DNA of 64,000 bases from Pseudomonas yangonensis (GCF_009932725.1 NZ_BLJU01000022.1:211994-275993); one strand, 5' to 3'. Positions 24,396 to 33,654 are shown, counted from the first letter of the stretch. Program-made: numbers and translations. The notes: generated by a model not told the origin, from the letters alone.

Positions 24396-24675
24396 GACGG
24401 GTCTCACATGGGTTAAAGAGCCGGAGCGCCTTGCGCTCCGAAAATTAAATTCGTTTGTCGGCGTAGCCCGGATGCAATCCGGGGCCAGTGTGCCGATCTT
24501 CCCGGATTTCATCCGGGCTACGTGCTTTAGCTCCCCTCTCCCGCTTGCGGGAGAGGGGTCGGGGCGGCCCGCGTAGGGAGAGGGCATGCGATATACACCG
24601 AAATACCCTCTCCCGCCCTGCGGGCACCCTCTCCCAGAGGGAGAGGGTCATCAGCTTTGGCCCTTCGGGCCGCTT
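24396..24675. repeat. Cluster of REP-like palindromes between ribBA and ribH
   Basis: Four inverted repeats in 280 bp: CGGAGCGC-CTT-GCGCTCCG (24422-24440); GTAGCCCGGATGCAATCCGG with its partner CCGGATTTCATCCGGGCTAC (24463-24521); CCCCTCTCCC-GCTTGC-GGGAGAGGGG (about 24533-24558); and ACCCTCTCCC with GGGAGAGGGT (24605-24649, nested with GCCCTGCGGGC). A further CCCTTCGGG palindrome lies at the ribBA end. No gene is seen. These are Pseudomonas intergenic repeats and may weaken read-through or stabilise the upstream RNA. Confidence 0.8.
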
Positions 24676-25755
24676 TTAATCAGCCGGCAGGTATTCTACA
24701 ACCTCGAGGTCGAAGCCGGATATCGCGTTGAACTTCATCGGCGAGCTCATCAGGCGCATCTTGCGTACGCCCAGGTCACGCAGGATCTGCGAACCGGCGC
24801 CCACGGTGCTGTAGGTCGCCGGGTTGGCCGGTTGCTGACGACCGATCAGCGCCAGCAGCTCAGGCCCAGTCAGCGGGTTGCCGAGCAGCAGCACCACGCC
24901 ACTGCCAGCCTTGGCCACTTCGGCCATGGCCGCACGCATGCTCCAGCGGCCCGGCTGGTTGACCAGGAACAGGTCGCGCAGCGGGTCCATGTTATGCACA
25001 CGTACCAGGGTCGGTTCCTCGGCGCAGATCGTGCCCAGGGTCAACGCCATATGCGCAGTGTCTTCCACGCCATCGCGATAGGTCACCAGGTTGAACTGGC
25101 CCAGCTCGGTATCCAGCGGCTGCTCGCTGATACGCTCGACGGTGCGCTCATGAATCAGGCGGTAGTGAATCAGATCCGCGATGGTGCCGATCTTCAGACC
25201 GTGCTCTTCAGCGAACTTTTCCAGCTCAGGACGACGCGCCATGGTGCCGTCGTCGTTCATGATCTCGCAGATCACCCCGCTCGGTTCGAAACCGCCCATA
25301 CGCGCCAGATCGCAGGCCGCCTCGGTATGGCCGGCACGCGCCAGCACACCGCCAGGCTGAGCCATCAGCGGGAAGATGTGACCGGGGCTGACGATGTCGT
25401 CAGCTACTGCGTTGCGCGCGACCGCGGCCTGCACGGTGCGCGCACGGTCGGCAGCCGAGATACCGGTGGTGACGCCCTCGGCGGCCTCGATGGAAACGGT
25501 GAACTTGGTGCCGAAACCGGAGCCGTTGCGCGGCGCCATCAGCGGCAGCTTGAGCAGCTCGCAACGCTCGCGGGTCATCGGCATGCAGATCAGGCCACGG
25601 GCGAAGCGGGCCATGAAATTGATGTGCTCGGCGGTGACGCATTCCGAAGCGATGATGATGTCGCCTTCGTTCTCGCGGTCTTCGTCATCCATGAGGATGA
25701 CCATCTTGCCGGCGCGGATGTCTTCGATCAGTTCTTCAGCGGTATTCAGGGCCAT
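24676..25755 (-). CDS. ribB: 3,4-dihydroxy-2-butanone 4-phosphate synthase with degenerate GTP cyclohydrolase II domain
   Basis: 359 aa from ATG 25755. The N-terminal ~205 residues are an intact DHBP synthase (MVILMDDEDRENEGDIIIAS, FMARFARGLICMPMTRERC, GHIFPLMAQPGGVLARAGHT, EAACDLARMGGFEPSGVICE). It converts ribulose 5-phosphate to DHBP and formate. The C-terminal ~150 residues align with GCHII, but the zinc cysteine cluster and the RQEGRGIG block are replaced (VHNMDPLRDLFLVNQPGRWS; GVVLLLGNPLTGPELL). This domain is therefore probably inactive, in the style described as RibBX in other gammaproteobacteria. Confidence 0.92.
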   Translation of the reverse strand: MALNTAEELIEDIRAGKMVILMDDEDRENEGDIIIASECVTAEHINFMARFARGLICMPMTRERCELLKLPLMAPRNGSGFGTKFTVSIEAAEGVTTGISAADRARTVQAAVARNAVADDIVSPGHIFPLMAQPGGVLARAGHTEAACDLARMGGFEPSGVICEIMNDDGTMARRPELEKFAEEHGLKIGTIADLIHYRLIHERTVERISEQPLDTELGQFNLVTYRDGVEDTAHMALTLGTICAEEPTLVRVHNMDPLRDLFLVNQPGRWSMRAAMAEVAKAGSGVVLLLGNPLTGPELLALIGRQQPANPATYSTVGAGSQILRDLGVRKMRLMSSPMKFNAISGFDLEVVEYLPAD

Positions 25756-25766
25756 GGTGGCGCATC

Positions 25767-26429
25767 TCACTTGTTCAGATAGCCGTGTTCGGCGAGAAAG
25801 CTTTCGGTCAGGCCCGAAGCCTTGGGCTCGGCGGCCTTGTCGCCGAGCAGCAGACGCTCCAGGTAACGCGCCAGCAGGTCCACTTCGAGGTTGACCTTAC
25901 GTCCGGCCTGGTAGTCGACCATGATGGTCTCGGCCAGGGTATGCGGCACGATGGTCAGCTCGAACTCGGCGCCATCGACTGCATTGACGGTCAGGCTGGT
26001 GCCGTCGACGGTGATCGAGCCCTTATGCGCGATGTACTTGGCCAGCTCGCGCGGAGCCCGCACCCTGAACTGCACGGCGCGGGCGTTATCGGCGCGTGAG
26101 ACGATCTCGCCGACGCCATCGACGTGACCGCTGACCAGGTGCCCGCCGAGCCGGCTGGTAGGCGTCAGGGCCTTTTCCAGATTCACCGCGCTGCCGGGCT
26201 TGAGATCGATGAAGGCGGTGCGCGCCAGCGTCTCGCGGCTGACGTCGGCCCAGAAGCCGTCGCCGGGCAGTTCCACTGCCGTCAGACAGATGCCGTTGAC
26301 GGCGATGCTGTCGCCGAGCTTGACGTCGCCCAGGTCGAGTTTGCCGGTGGCCACGTACACGCGCACGTCGCCGCCTTTCGGCGTCATGGCGCGGATACTG
26401 CCGATGGCTTCGATTATGCCGGTGAACAT
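25767..26429 (-). CDS. ribE: Riboflavin synthase, alpha subunit
   Basis: 220 aa. It dismutates two lumazines to riboflavin. Two lumazine-binding repeats are seen: the first starts MFTGIIEAIGSIRAMTPKGG and contains GDSIAVNGICLTAVEL; the second contains LGGHLVSGHVDGVGEIVSR and KGSITVDGTSLTVNAVDG. It is the first gene downstream of the FMN riboswitch and is followed after 11 bp by ribBA. Riboflavin output is thus probably controlled by FMN at this point. Confidence 0.96.
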   Translation of the reverse strand: MFTGIIEAIGSIRAMTPKGGDVRVYVATGKLDLGDVKLGDSIAVNGICLTAVELPGDGFWADVSRETLARTAFIDLKPGSAVNLEKALTPTSRLGGHLVSGHVDGVGEIVSRADNARAVQFRVRAPRELAKYIAHKGSITVDGTSLTVNAVDGAEFELTIVPHTLAETIMVDYQAGRKVNLEVDLLARYLERLLLGDKAAEPKASGLTESFLAEHGYLNK

Positions 26430-26562
26430 AGGCCCTCCGGTTTCACGTTGAAGATGTTGCGCAGCAGCATGGACGAACTCCTGTTTTGGTCAAAAACAGG
26501 GCAATGCCGATCGATAGGGATTTCGCGGACGCGCAAAAGGCGCCCGAGGTGGGAATCCCGCT

Positions 26563-26706
26563 CTCTCTTTATCCGGACTATACCGTCGGCCCCGGAATCG
26601 CACCGGGTCTGCTGGACCTCGCGCGGCAGAAGCCATAGCGAGCGCTCGCGGGCTAGGTTCTGCGAACCATTACCGCCGGTGGGGAATCACACCCCGCCCT
26701 GAGAAC
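26563..26706 (-). promoter_or_regulatory. FMN riboswitch (RFN element)
   Basis: On the minus strand the conserved blocks appear in order: TTCTCAGGGCGGGGTG at the 5' end, ATTCCCCACCGGCGGTAA, AGCCCGCGAGCGCTCGC, GCAGACCCGGTGCGATTCCG and GGGCCGACGGTATAGTCCGG near the 3' end. It lies about 130 bp upstream of ribE and about 70 bp downstream of ribD. FMN binding is expected to repress ribE and following genes. A possible inhibitory stem lies further on (GCGCCCGAGGTGGGAATCCC region). Confidence 0.95.
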
Positions 26707-26773
26707 GTTGCGGCCTTATGCATGGCCGCATGGCGTTTTACCACATTTGTCGGCGCAACGCATGGTTCGAGTG

Positions 26774-27889
26774 CTAGCGCGACTTGGGCACCGCGGTGAT
26801 CTGCCAGTCGTCGCCGACGGCACGAATATCGAGAATCTGTAACTCCGGCGCTTCGGCCATGCGGTTGAGCGGCAACTCGAACAATGGCCGCGCATGGGAG
26901 CCCAGCAGCTTGGGCGCGACGAAGATGCGGTACTCGTCCACCAGCCCGGCACGGGCGAAGGCGCCAGCCAGGCGAGGCCCGGCCTCCACCAGCACCTCGT
27001 TGACGCCACGCCCGGCCAGCTCCTGCAGTAGCTTGCGCAGGTCGACATGACCATTGCTGCCCGGCACGGCGAGCAGCTCGTGGCCATCGGCCAGATAGCG
27101 GTCACGAGCAGCGGCGGCCGCGCAGGTCGCCACCAAGGCCGGGCCGACCTGAAAGAACGTCTTGCTCAGCGGCACCCGCAGCCGACCGTCGACCAGCACG
27201 CGCAACGGCGGCCGCGACGCCGCCATGAAGGTGGCCTCGACGCCCAGCCCCAGCTCGTCGGGGCGCACCGTCAGCCGGGCGTCGTCGGCCAGCACGGTAT
27301 CGGCTCCGCTGAGCACCACGCTGGACTGCGCGCGCAAACGCTGCACCTCGGCGCGCGCTGCCGGCCCGGTAATCCACTGACTTTCGCCGCTGGCCATGGC
27401 CGTGCGGCCATCCAGGCTCATTGCCGACTTGACCCGCACGAACGGCAGGCCAGTCTCCATGCGCTTGATGAAGCCGACATTGAGCGCCCGCGCATCGGCC
27501 TCCAGCACGCCGGACAGCACCTCGATCCCGGCATTGGCCAGGCGCAGCAGGCCGCGCCCGGCGACCTGCGGGTTGGGATCCTGCATCGCCGCGACCACCC
27601 GGCCGACACCGGCTGCCACCAGCGCATCGGCGCAGGGCGGCGTACGCCCGTGGTGGCTGCAGGGTTCCAGGGTGACGTAAGCGGTGGCACCGCGCGCGCG
27701 CTCGCCGGCCTGGCGCAGGGCGTGCACCTCGGCGTGCGGCTCGCCGGCACGAGCATGCCAGCCCTCGCCGACGATCTCGCCATCGCGCACGATGACGCAG
27801 CCAACCCGGGGATTCGGATGGGTGGAATAAAGGCCCTTGCGCGCCAGCTTGAGGGCGCGCGCCATGAACAAGTGGTCGCGCTCGCTCAT
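26774..27889 (-). CDS. ribD: Bifunctional riboflavin deaminase/reductase
   Basis: 371 aa. The N-terminal cytidine-deaminase-like domain binds zinc via PHAEVHALR (His and catalytic Glu) and PCSHHGRTPPCADAL (two Cys). The C-terminal reductase domain (about 150-371) has VKSAMSLDGRTAMASGESQW, VLSGADTVLADDARLTVR and VNEVLVEAGPRLAGAFARAG. It performs steps two and three of riboflavin synthesis. It overlaps nrdR by 4 bp upstream and is separated from ribE by the FMN riboswitch. Confidence 0.97.
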   Translation of the reverse strand: MSERDHLFMARALKLARKGLYSTHPNPRVGCVIVRDGEIVGEGWHARAGEPHAEVHALRQAGERARGATAYVTLEPCSHHGRTPPCADALVAAGVGRVVAAMQDPNPQVAGRGLLRLANAGIEVLSGVLEADARALNVGFIKRMETGLPFVRVKSAMSLDGRTAMASGESQWITGPAARAEVQRLRAQSSVVLSGADTVLADDARLTVRPDELGLGVEATFMAASRPPLRVLVDGRLRVPLSKTFFQVGPALVATCAAAAARDRYLADGHELLAVPGSNGHVDLRKLLQELAGRGVNEVLVEAGPRLAGAFARAGLVDEYRIFVAPKLLGSHARPLFELPLNRMAEAPELQILDIRAVGDDWQITAVPKSR

Positions 27890-28353
27890 CGGCTTTTCGA
27901 CGGCTCGCGGGCCAGACGCTCGATTTCTTCGCGGAATTCGTTGAGATCCTGGAAGCGGCGATACACCGAGGCGAAACGAATGTAGGCCACCTCATCGAGC
28001 TTGCTCAGTTCGGTCATCACCAGCTCGCCCAGCACCAGCGACTTCACCTCGCGTTCGCCAGTGGCACGCAATTGCTGCTTGATGCGGGCGATGGCCTCTT
28101 CCAGGCGTTCGACGCTCACCGGGCGCTTCTCCAGTGCGCGCTGCATGCCGGCGCGAAGCTTTTCTTCATCGAAGGGCTGGCGGCTGCCGTCCTGTTTGAT
28201 CAGACGTGGCATCACCAGTTCGGCGGTTTCGAAGGTGGTGAAACGTTCACCACAGGCCACGCATTCGCGACGGCGGCGAACCTGATCGCCTTCGGCGACC
28301 AGACGGGAATCGATGACCTTGGTGTCGTTGGCGGCGCAGAAGGGACAATGCAT
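27886..28353 (-). CDS. nrdR: Transcriptional repressor NrdR
   Basis: 155 aa. Zinc-ribbon with CPFCAANDTKVIDSR and ECVACGERFTTFE (four Cys), then an ATP-cone (PRLIKQDGSRQPFDEEKL, VERLEEAIARIKQQL). It senses nucleotides and represses ribonucleotide reductase genes by binding NrdR boxes. It is the first gene of the nrdR-ribD pair, the usual arrangement, and is divergent from the lipoprotein gene across 112 bp. Confidence 0.97.
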   Translation of the reverse strand: MHCPFCAANDTKVIDSRLVAEGDQVRRRRECVACGERFTTFETAELVMPRLIKQDGSRQPFDEEKLRAGMQRALEKRPVSVERLEEAIARIKQQLRATGEREVKSLVLGELVMTELSKLDEVAYIRFASVYRRFQDLNEFREEIERLAREPSKSR

Positions 28354-28465
28354 GGCAGGCGCGGGCTGTTGGCGGCAAAGGCGTCATGGTAGCGCATAGA
28401 AGCGGCAAGACAAGCCGCATCCCGTTAGGCTATATGAACGCCCGCCAGAACAGCAGACCCTTGCC

Positions 28466-28906
28466 ATGAACCGATACCGCCTCCTGCTTCCTCTTGCCGT
28501 CGCCGTAGTGCTCAGCGCCTGCGCCAGCGAACCGACCACGCCTATGCCCGCTCCTCCGGCAACCACGACGCAGACCAACGCCGCATCCGAAGAGTCACCA
28601 GGCCCCGGGCTGCGCGGCGAGTTGATTGGCGTGGCCGCCGGTGCCGATGTCGACCTGGCGCTATTGGGCGTGGATATGCGCGGCCGGCCGCGCGCCCTGC
28701 TCGGTCAGGTGCACCTGCGTGGCAACGGCGAAGCGCTGCCGTTTCATCTTCCACTGAGCGACCGGCAGGCACCGCAGGATCTGCGCCTGGAACTGCGCGG
28801 CCGGGTCAGCCAGTCCGGCCGACTGGTGCAACGCCTGCCGGCACGCACCATTGCCGAACTCAAGGATCAGGACCTCGGCTCACTGCAGCTGGTGCCGGCG
28901 CCATGA
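28466..28906 (+). CDS. Outer-membrane lipoprotein, YbaY/YscW-like
   Basis: 146 aa. Lipobox LSAC at the end of a short hydrophobic leader (MNRYRLLLPLAVAVVLSACA), so Cys19 or Cys near it is lipidated. A Thr/Pro/Ala-rich linker follows (PTTPMPAPPATTTQTNA). The rest (LRGELIGVAAGADVDLALLG ... GQVHLRGNGEALPFHLPLS) resembles the small beta-sandwich of YbaY/YscW-type lipoproteins. The function is not known. The stop overlaps the next start (ATGA). Confidence 0.75.
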   Translation: MNRYRLLLPLAVAVVLSACASEPTTPMPAPPATTTQTNAASEESPGPGLRGELIGVAAGADVDLALLGVDMRGRPRALLGQVHLRGNGEALPFHLPLSDRQAPQDLRLELRGRVSQSGRLVQRLPARTIAELKDQDLGSLQLVPAP

Positions 28907-29562
28907 GGCCACCCGAGGCGCTGCAGCAGGCGCTGAGCGAACTGCTCGGCGATGCCCGCCTGGTCGCCGAAAACCTGCCAGGTGCCGATATCGCGCTGTG
29001 GCTGATCGACGCCAGCAACATGGATCGCGCGTTCAACCCCGAGGAAACCCGGCGCATCCTCGAAGAACCGCCCTACTGGTGCTTCTGCTGGGCCAGCGGC
29101 CTGGTGCTGGCGCGCTGGCTGGCCGAACGTCCCGAGTGGGTGCGCGGCAAGCGCGTGCTGGACTTTGGCGCTGGCTCCGGCGTGGCGGCCATCGCCGCCG
29201 CCAAGGCCGGCGCCGCCGAAGTGGTGGCCTGCGATCTCGACCCGTTGGCGCTGGCAGCCTGCCGCGCTAATGCCGAGCTCAATGGCGTGACGCTGAACTA
29301 TTCGGACGATTTCTTCGCCGAAGCGGACCGCTGCGACCTGATTCTGGTAGCCGACGTGCTCTACGACCGCGCCAATCTGCCGTTGCTGGACCACTTCCTC
29401 AGCCGCGGCCGTCAGGCGCTGGTGGCCGACTCGCGGGTCAAGGACTTCCAGCATCCACTCTATCAGCGCCTGGCGCTGCTCGATGGCTGCACCTGGCCGG
29501 ATCTGGCCGAGCCTGCGGAATTTCGCGAGGTCAGCCTGTATCAAGCGGCGCGCCCCTTGTAA
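28903..29562 (+). CDS. Class I SAM-dependent methyltransferase, protein-methyltransferase-like
   Basis: 219 aa. The SAM-binding motif I is VLDFGAGSGVAAIAAAKAGA, motif II ACDLDPLALAACRANAEL, and a post-motif ILVADVLYDRANLPLLDHF. The layout is that of the ETFB-lysine/N-terminal protein methyltransferase group (sometimes labelled L11 methyltransferase-like). The amino-terminal ~80 residues contain PPYWCFCWASGLVLARWL, typical of the group. Target unknown. It is translationally coupled to the lipoprotein gene upstream. Confidence 0.85.
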   Translation: MRPPEALQQALSELLGDARLVAENLPGADIALWLIDASNMDRAFNPEETRRILEEPPYWCFCWASGLVLARWLAERPEWVRGKRVLDFGAGSGVAAIAAAKAGAAEVVACDLDPLALAACRANAELNGVTLNYSDDFFAEADRCDLILVADVLYDRANLPLLDHFLSRGRQALVADSRVKDFQHPLYQRLALLDGCTWPDLAEPAEFREVSLYQAARPL

Positions 29563-29616
29563 CCGCACGCCGCTGCCCGCATTAATAGAGCATTGCCCTG
29601 CTTTTCGAGACTGACC

Positions 29617-30489
29617 ATGAGCGACTCCCCCTACATCTTCGATATCTCCGGCGCCGCCAACTTCGAGCAACTGGTGATCGAGAACTCCTTCCACAAGCCG
29701 GTGCTGGTGGATTTCTGGGCCGAATGGTGCGCGCCTTGCAAGGCGCTGATGCCGATGCTGGCGAAGATCACCGAGGACTATGCCGGAGAGCTGCTGCTGG
29801 CCAAGGTCAACTGCGACATCGAGCAGGACATCGTCATGCGCTTCGGCATTCGCAGCCTGCCCACCGTGGTGCTGTTCAAGGACGGCCAGCCGGTGGATGG
29901 CTTTGCCGGTGCCCAGCCGGAAGCGGCGATCCGCGAGATGCTCAAGCCCCACGTCGCCGAACCGGCTCCGGCCGCTGCCGATCCGCTGGAAAGTGCCCAG
30001 GCACTGTTCGCCGAAGGACGTTTTGCCGAAACCGAAGCGCTGCTCAAGCAGGTGCTGACCGAGGACAACGAAAACGGCGCGGCGCTGATTCTCTACGCGC
30101 GCTGCCTGGCCGAACGCGGGGAGCTGGGCGAGGCCCAAGTGGTACTCGACGCCGTGAAGGGCGACGAACACAAGCAGGCACTGGCTGGCGCCAAGGCACA
30201 GCTGACCTTCCTGCGCCAGGCCGCCGACCTGCCTGACGCGGCCACGCTGAAAAGCCGCCTGGCGCAAAACGCCGAGGATGACGAGGCGGTTTACCAGCTA
30301 GCGGTGCAACAGCTGGCGCGCCAGCAGTACGAAGCCGCGCTGGAGGGTCTGCTCAAGCTGTTCGTGCGCAACCGCAGCTATGGCGACGGCCTGCCGCACA
30401 AGACCCTGCTGCAGGTGTTCGACCTGCTTGGCGGCGACCACCCGCTGGTCACCCGCTACCGGCGCAAGCTGTATCAGGCGATCTATTAA
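29617..30489 (+). CDS. Thioredoxin-TPR co-chaperone, CnoX/YbbN-like
   Basis: 290 aa from ATG 29617. An N-terminal thioredoxin domain (about 1-110) has the full redox motif FWAEWCAPCKALMP and the cis-Pro segment SLPTVVLFKDGQP. A C-terminal TPR-like region (about 120-290) starts DPLESAQALFAEGRFAETEA. This matches YbbN/CnoX, which holds chlorinated or oxidised clients and works with GroEL. Unlike the E. coli protein, which has SxxC, this one keeps both cysteines (WCAPC), so it may have real thiol-disulfide activity. Confidence 0.9.
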   Translation: MSDSPYIFDISGAANFEQLVIENSFHKPVLVDFWAEWCAPCKALMPMLAKITEDYAGELLLAKVNCDIEQDIVMRFGIRSLPTVVLFKDGQPVDGFAGAQPEAAIREMLKPHVAEPAPAAADPLESAQALFAEGRFAETEALLKQVLTEDNENGAALILYARCLAERGELGEAQVVLDAVKGDEHKQALAGAKAQLTFLRQAADLPDAATLKSRLAQNAEDDEAVYQLAVQQLARQQYEAALEGLLKLFVRNRSYGDGLPHKTLLQVFDLLGGDHPLVTRYRRKLYQAIY

Positions 30490-30556
30490 AAGCGGCGGCA
30501 GGCCACAGGTAAAAACACTGTCGGAAGCTCTTGGCCTGAAGCCTGTCGCCTGCGGC

Positions 30557-30907
30557 CTATAGCCCTTCCTGCCAGTGATAGATCGGCGCATCCGCGCCGG
30601 TTTCCATGCGAATCTGCGCGCAGTGGCGCAGACGCACCAGCAGCCGCTTGCCTGCAGCCTCACCACCAGCCAGCGCCGCCAGTTGCGCCATCAGTCTCGG
30701 CCCTTCCACCTGCCCTGCATCGCGTACCAGCTGCAAGGCGGTCTGCCACAGGGCGTCGCCCGTATCGGCCGCGGGAGCAGCAACAGGCGCTGGCACGCTG
30801 GCCGGCGTAAGCGCCATATGCTGAACCAGTTGCGCCCAGTCCTCGGCATCCAGTTCCAGTGTCAGGTCTACCGGCCAGTCGCCGATTCGCCCACGGATTC
30901 GCATCAT
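30557..30907 (-). CDS. Conserved Pseudomonas hypothetical protein next to the zinc operon
   Basis: 116 aa. The start is ATG 30907, with AGGAGG 6 bp upstream. The frame is open further but lacks a start signal. Sequence: MMRIRGRIGDWPVDLTLELD, a Pro/Ala-rich linker (ASVPAPVAAPAADTGDAL), then a helical C-terminal part (LMAQLAALAGGEAAGKRLL, VRLRHCAQIRMETGADA). No known domain. It diverges from the zinc-related operon across 113 bp, so the Zur-like box may affect both directions. Confidence 0.75.
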   Translation of the reverse strand: MMRIRGRIGDWPVDLTLELDAEDWAQLVQHMALTPASVPAPVAAPAADTGDALWQTALQLVRDAGQVEGPRLMAQLAALAGGEAAGKRLLVRLRHCAQIRMETGADAPIYHWQEGL

Positions 30908-30974
30908 GTTCAGCCTCCTGTCAGGAATTGCCATGCTCCCACGGCAGCAGCAGGCTGGCCAGTTCGCCATAAAA

Positions 30975-30993
30975 GTTGTTATAACGTAACAAC
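30975..30993. promoter_or_regulatory. Zur-box-like palindrome
   Basis: GTTGTTATAACGTAACAAC is a near-perfect 19-bp inverted repeat of the GTTATA-type bound by Zur in gammaproteobacteria. It ends 27 bp before the start of the ZrgA-like gene. Location and sequence suggest zinc-dependent repression of the operon by Zur. No zur gene is in the window. Confidence 0.75.
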
Positions 30994-31020
30994 TAAATCG
31001 CACCCTCGCTGGAGACAACC

Positions 31021-31605
<585 letters not shown>

Positions 31606-31679
31606 CCTGCCACGTCCCATTGCCGGAGCGAGTGCACCTCGCTCCGGCATGAGCGCCTTCTCCCGACACGCAGTAGACA

Positions 31680-32387
31680 ATGACCGAACCTCTGATCGAA
31701 CTCGCCAACCTCGGCTTCGCCTGGCCTGGCCAGGCGCAGTTGCTGGATATCCCCACCTTCACCCTGGCGCGCGGTGAAACCCTTTTTCTGAAAGGCCCCA
31801 GCGGCAGCGGCAAGACCACCCTGCTTGGCCTGCTCGGCGGCGTACAAAGGGCGCAAAGCGGCCATATCCGCCTGCTCGGTCAGGACCTGAGCCAGCTCTC
31901 GGCCGGTGCCCGCGACCGTTTCCGTGTCGATCACACCGGTTACATCTTCCAGCAGTTCAACCTGCTGCCGTTTCTTTCGGTGCGCGAGAACGTCGAGCTG
32001 CCCTGCCGCTTCTCGCGCCTGCGTGCAGAACGTGCACGCCAGCGCCATGGCAGCATCGATGCCGCGGCCGCGGCGCTGCTCGACCACCTCGGCCTGCGCG
32101 CCGACCTGCTCGGCCGTCGCGCCGACGAGCTGTCCATCGGCCAACAGCAACGCGTTGCCGCCGCCCGGGCGCTGATCGGCCAGCCGGAACTGGTGATCGC
32201 CGACGAGCCAACCTCGGCACTGGACTTCGACGCCCGCGAGGCCTTCCTGCAATTGCTCTTCGCCGAGTGCCGCGCTGCAGGCTCCAGCCTGCTGTTCGTC
32301 AGCCACGACCAGAGCCTGGCTCAGCTGTTCGACCGTAACCTGTCACTGGCCGAACTCAACCGCGCCGCCAAGCCCGTCGAGGTCTGA
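31680..32387 (+). CDS. ABC transporter ATP-binding protein (Zur operon)
   Basis: 235 aa of the LolD/MacB type. Walker A GPSGSGKTTLLG, Q-loop region YIFQQFNLLPFLSVRENVEL, signature LSIGQQQRVAAARAL, Walker B ELVIADEPTSALDFDA and switch His in LLFVSHDQS. It partners the FtsX-like permease encoded 1 bp downstream. In P. aeruginosa the matching set (PA4063-PA4066) is a zinc-responsive operon, so the pair probably moves a zinc-related ligand or lipoprotein. The exact cargo is not established here. Confidence 0.92.
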   Translation: MTEPLIELANLGFAWPGQAQLLDIPTFTLARGETLFLKGPSGSGKTTLLGLLGGVQRAQSGHIRLLGQDLSQLSAGARDRFRVDHTGYIFQQFNLLPFLSVRENVELPCRFSRLRAERARQRHGSIDAAAAALLDHLGLRADLLGRRADELSIGQQQRVAAARALIGQPELVIADEPTSALDFDAREAFLQLLFAECRAAGSSLLFVSHDQSLAQLFDRNLSLAELNRAAKPVEV

Positions 32388-32388
32388 G

Positions 32389-33654
32389 ATGCATCTTCTG
32401 CGTATAGCCCTGGCCAGCCTGGCCAATCGTCGTTTCACCGCTCTGCTCACCGTGTTCGCCATCGCCCTGTCGGTCTGCCTGCTGCTGGCCGTGGAGCGTG
32501 TGCGTACCGAGGCCCGCGCCAGCTTCGCCAATACCATCAGCGGCACCGACCTGATCGTCGGCGCGCGCTCGGGCAGCGTGAACCTGCTGCTTTACTCGGT
32601 GTTCCGCATCGGCAATGCCACCAACAACATCCGCTGGGACAGCTTCGAGCGCTTCGCCAATCACCGCCAGGTCAAATGGGCCATCCCCATTTCCCTGGGC
32701 GACTCGCACCGTGGCTATCGGGTGATGGGCACCAGCAGCGCCTATTTCGAGCACTACCGCTATGCTCGCAGCCAGGCGCTGAAGCTGGCTCAAGGCCGCG
32801 AGTTTGCCGACGATCCCTTCGAAGTGGTGCTCGGTGCCGAGGTGGCGCAGGCACTGGGCTATGGCCTGGGCGAGAAGATCGTCCTGGCGCACGGGGTCGC
32901 CACCATCAGCCTGGTCAAGCACGACGACAAACCCTTCACCGTGGTCGGCATCCTCGAACGCACCGGCACGCCGGTAGACCGCACCCTGCACATCTCCCTG
33001 GCCGGCATGGAGGCGCTGCACGTCGACTGGCAGAACGGCATGCCGGCCCGCGGGGATGCGCGGGTCAGCGCTGATCAGGCGCGCGCCATGGACCTGCAAC
33101 CCAAGCAGATCACCGCCTTCATGCTTGGCCTCAACAGCAAGATCGCCACCTTCAGCCTGCAACGCGAGATCAACGAGTTTCGTGGTGAGCCGTTGCTGGC
33201 GATTCTCCCAGGGGTAGCGCTGCAGGAGCTGTGGAGCCTGATGGGCACCGCCGAGCAGGCGCTGTTCGTGGTCTCGCTGTTCGTCGTGCTGACCGGCCTG
33301 ATCGGCATGCTCACGGCGATTCTCACCAGCCTCAACGAGCGGCGCCGGGAGATGGCCATTCTGCGCTCGGTGGGCGCACGTCCCTGGCATATCGCCAGCC
33401 TGCTGGTGCTGGAGGCCTTTGCCCTGGCATTGGCCGGCGTGACCTTCGGGGTCGCGCTGCTGTACCTGGGCATCGCCGGCAGTCAGGGCTTCGTACAGGC
33501 AAATTACGGCCTGTACCTGGCACTCAATGCGCCGTCCGCTTACGAATGGAAACTGCTGGGCAGCATTCTCGCCGCTGCCGTGGCGATGGGCAGTGTGCCG
33601 GCCTGGCGGGCTTATCGGCAGTCGTTAGCCGATGGCCTGTCGATCAGGCTCTGA
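32389..33654 (+). CDS. FtsX/MacB-type ABC permease (Zur operon)
   Basis: 421 aa. TM1 is at about 17-38 (FTALLTVFAIALSVCLLLAV), then a large periplasmic domain (about 40-285), then three C-terminal membrane segments (ALFVVSLFVVLTGLIGMLTA; VLEAFALALAGVTFGVALLY; LLGSILAAAVAMGSVPAW). The cytosolic loop NERRREMAILRSVGARPWHI is the coupling helix region typical of FtsX-like permeases. It starts 1 bp after the ATPase gene. Confidence 0.92.
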   Translation: MHLLRIALASLANRRFTALLTVFAIALSVCLLLAVERVRTEARASFANTISGTDLIVGARSGSVNLLLYSVFRIGNATNNIRWDSFERFANHRQVKWAIPISLGDSHRGYRVMGTSSAYFEHYRYARSQALKLAQGREFADDPFEVVLGAEVAQALGYGLGEKIVLAHGVATISLVKHDDKPFTVVGILERTGTPVDRTLHISLAGMEALHVDWQNGMPARGDARVSADQARAMDLQPKQITAFMLGLNSKIATFSLQREINEFRGEPLLAILPGVALQELWSLMGTAEQALFVVSLFVVLTGLIGMLTAILTSLNERRREMAILRSVGARPWHIASLLVLEAFALALAGVTFGVALLYLGIAGSQGFVQANYGLYLALNAPSAYEWKLLGSILAAAVAMGSVPAWRAYRQSLADGLSIRL

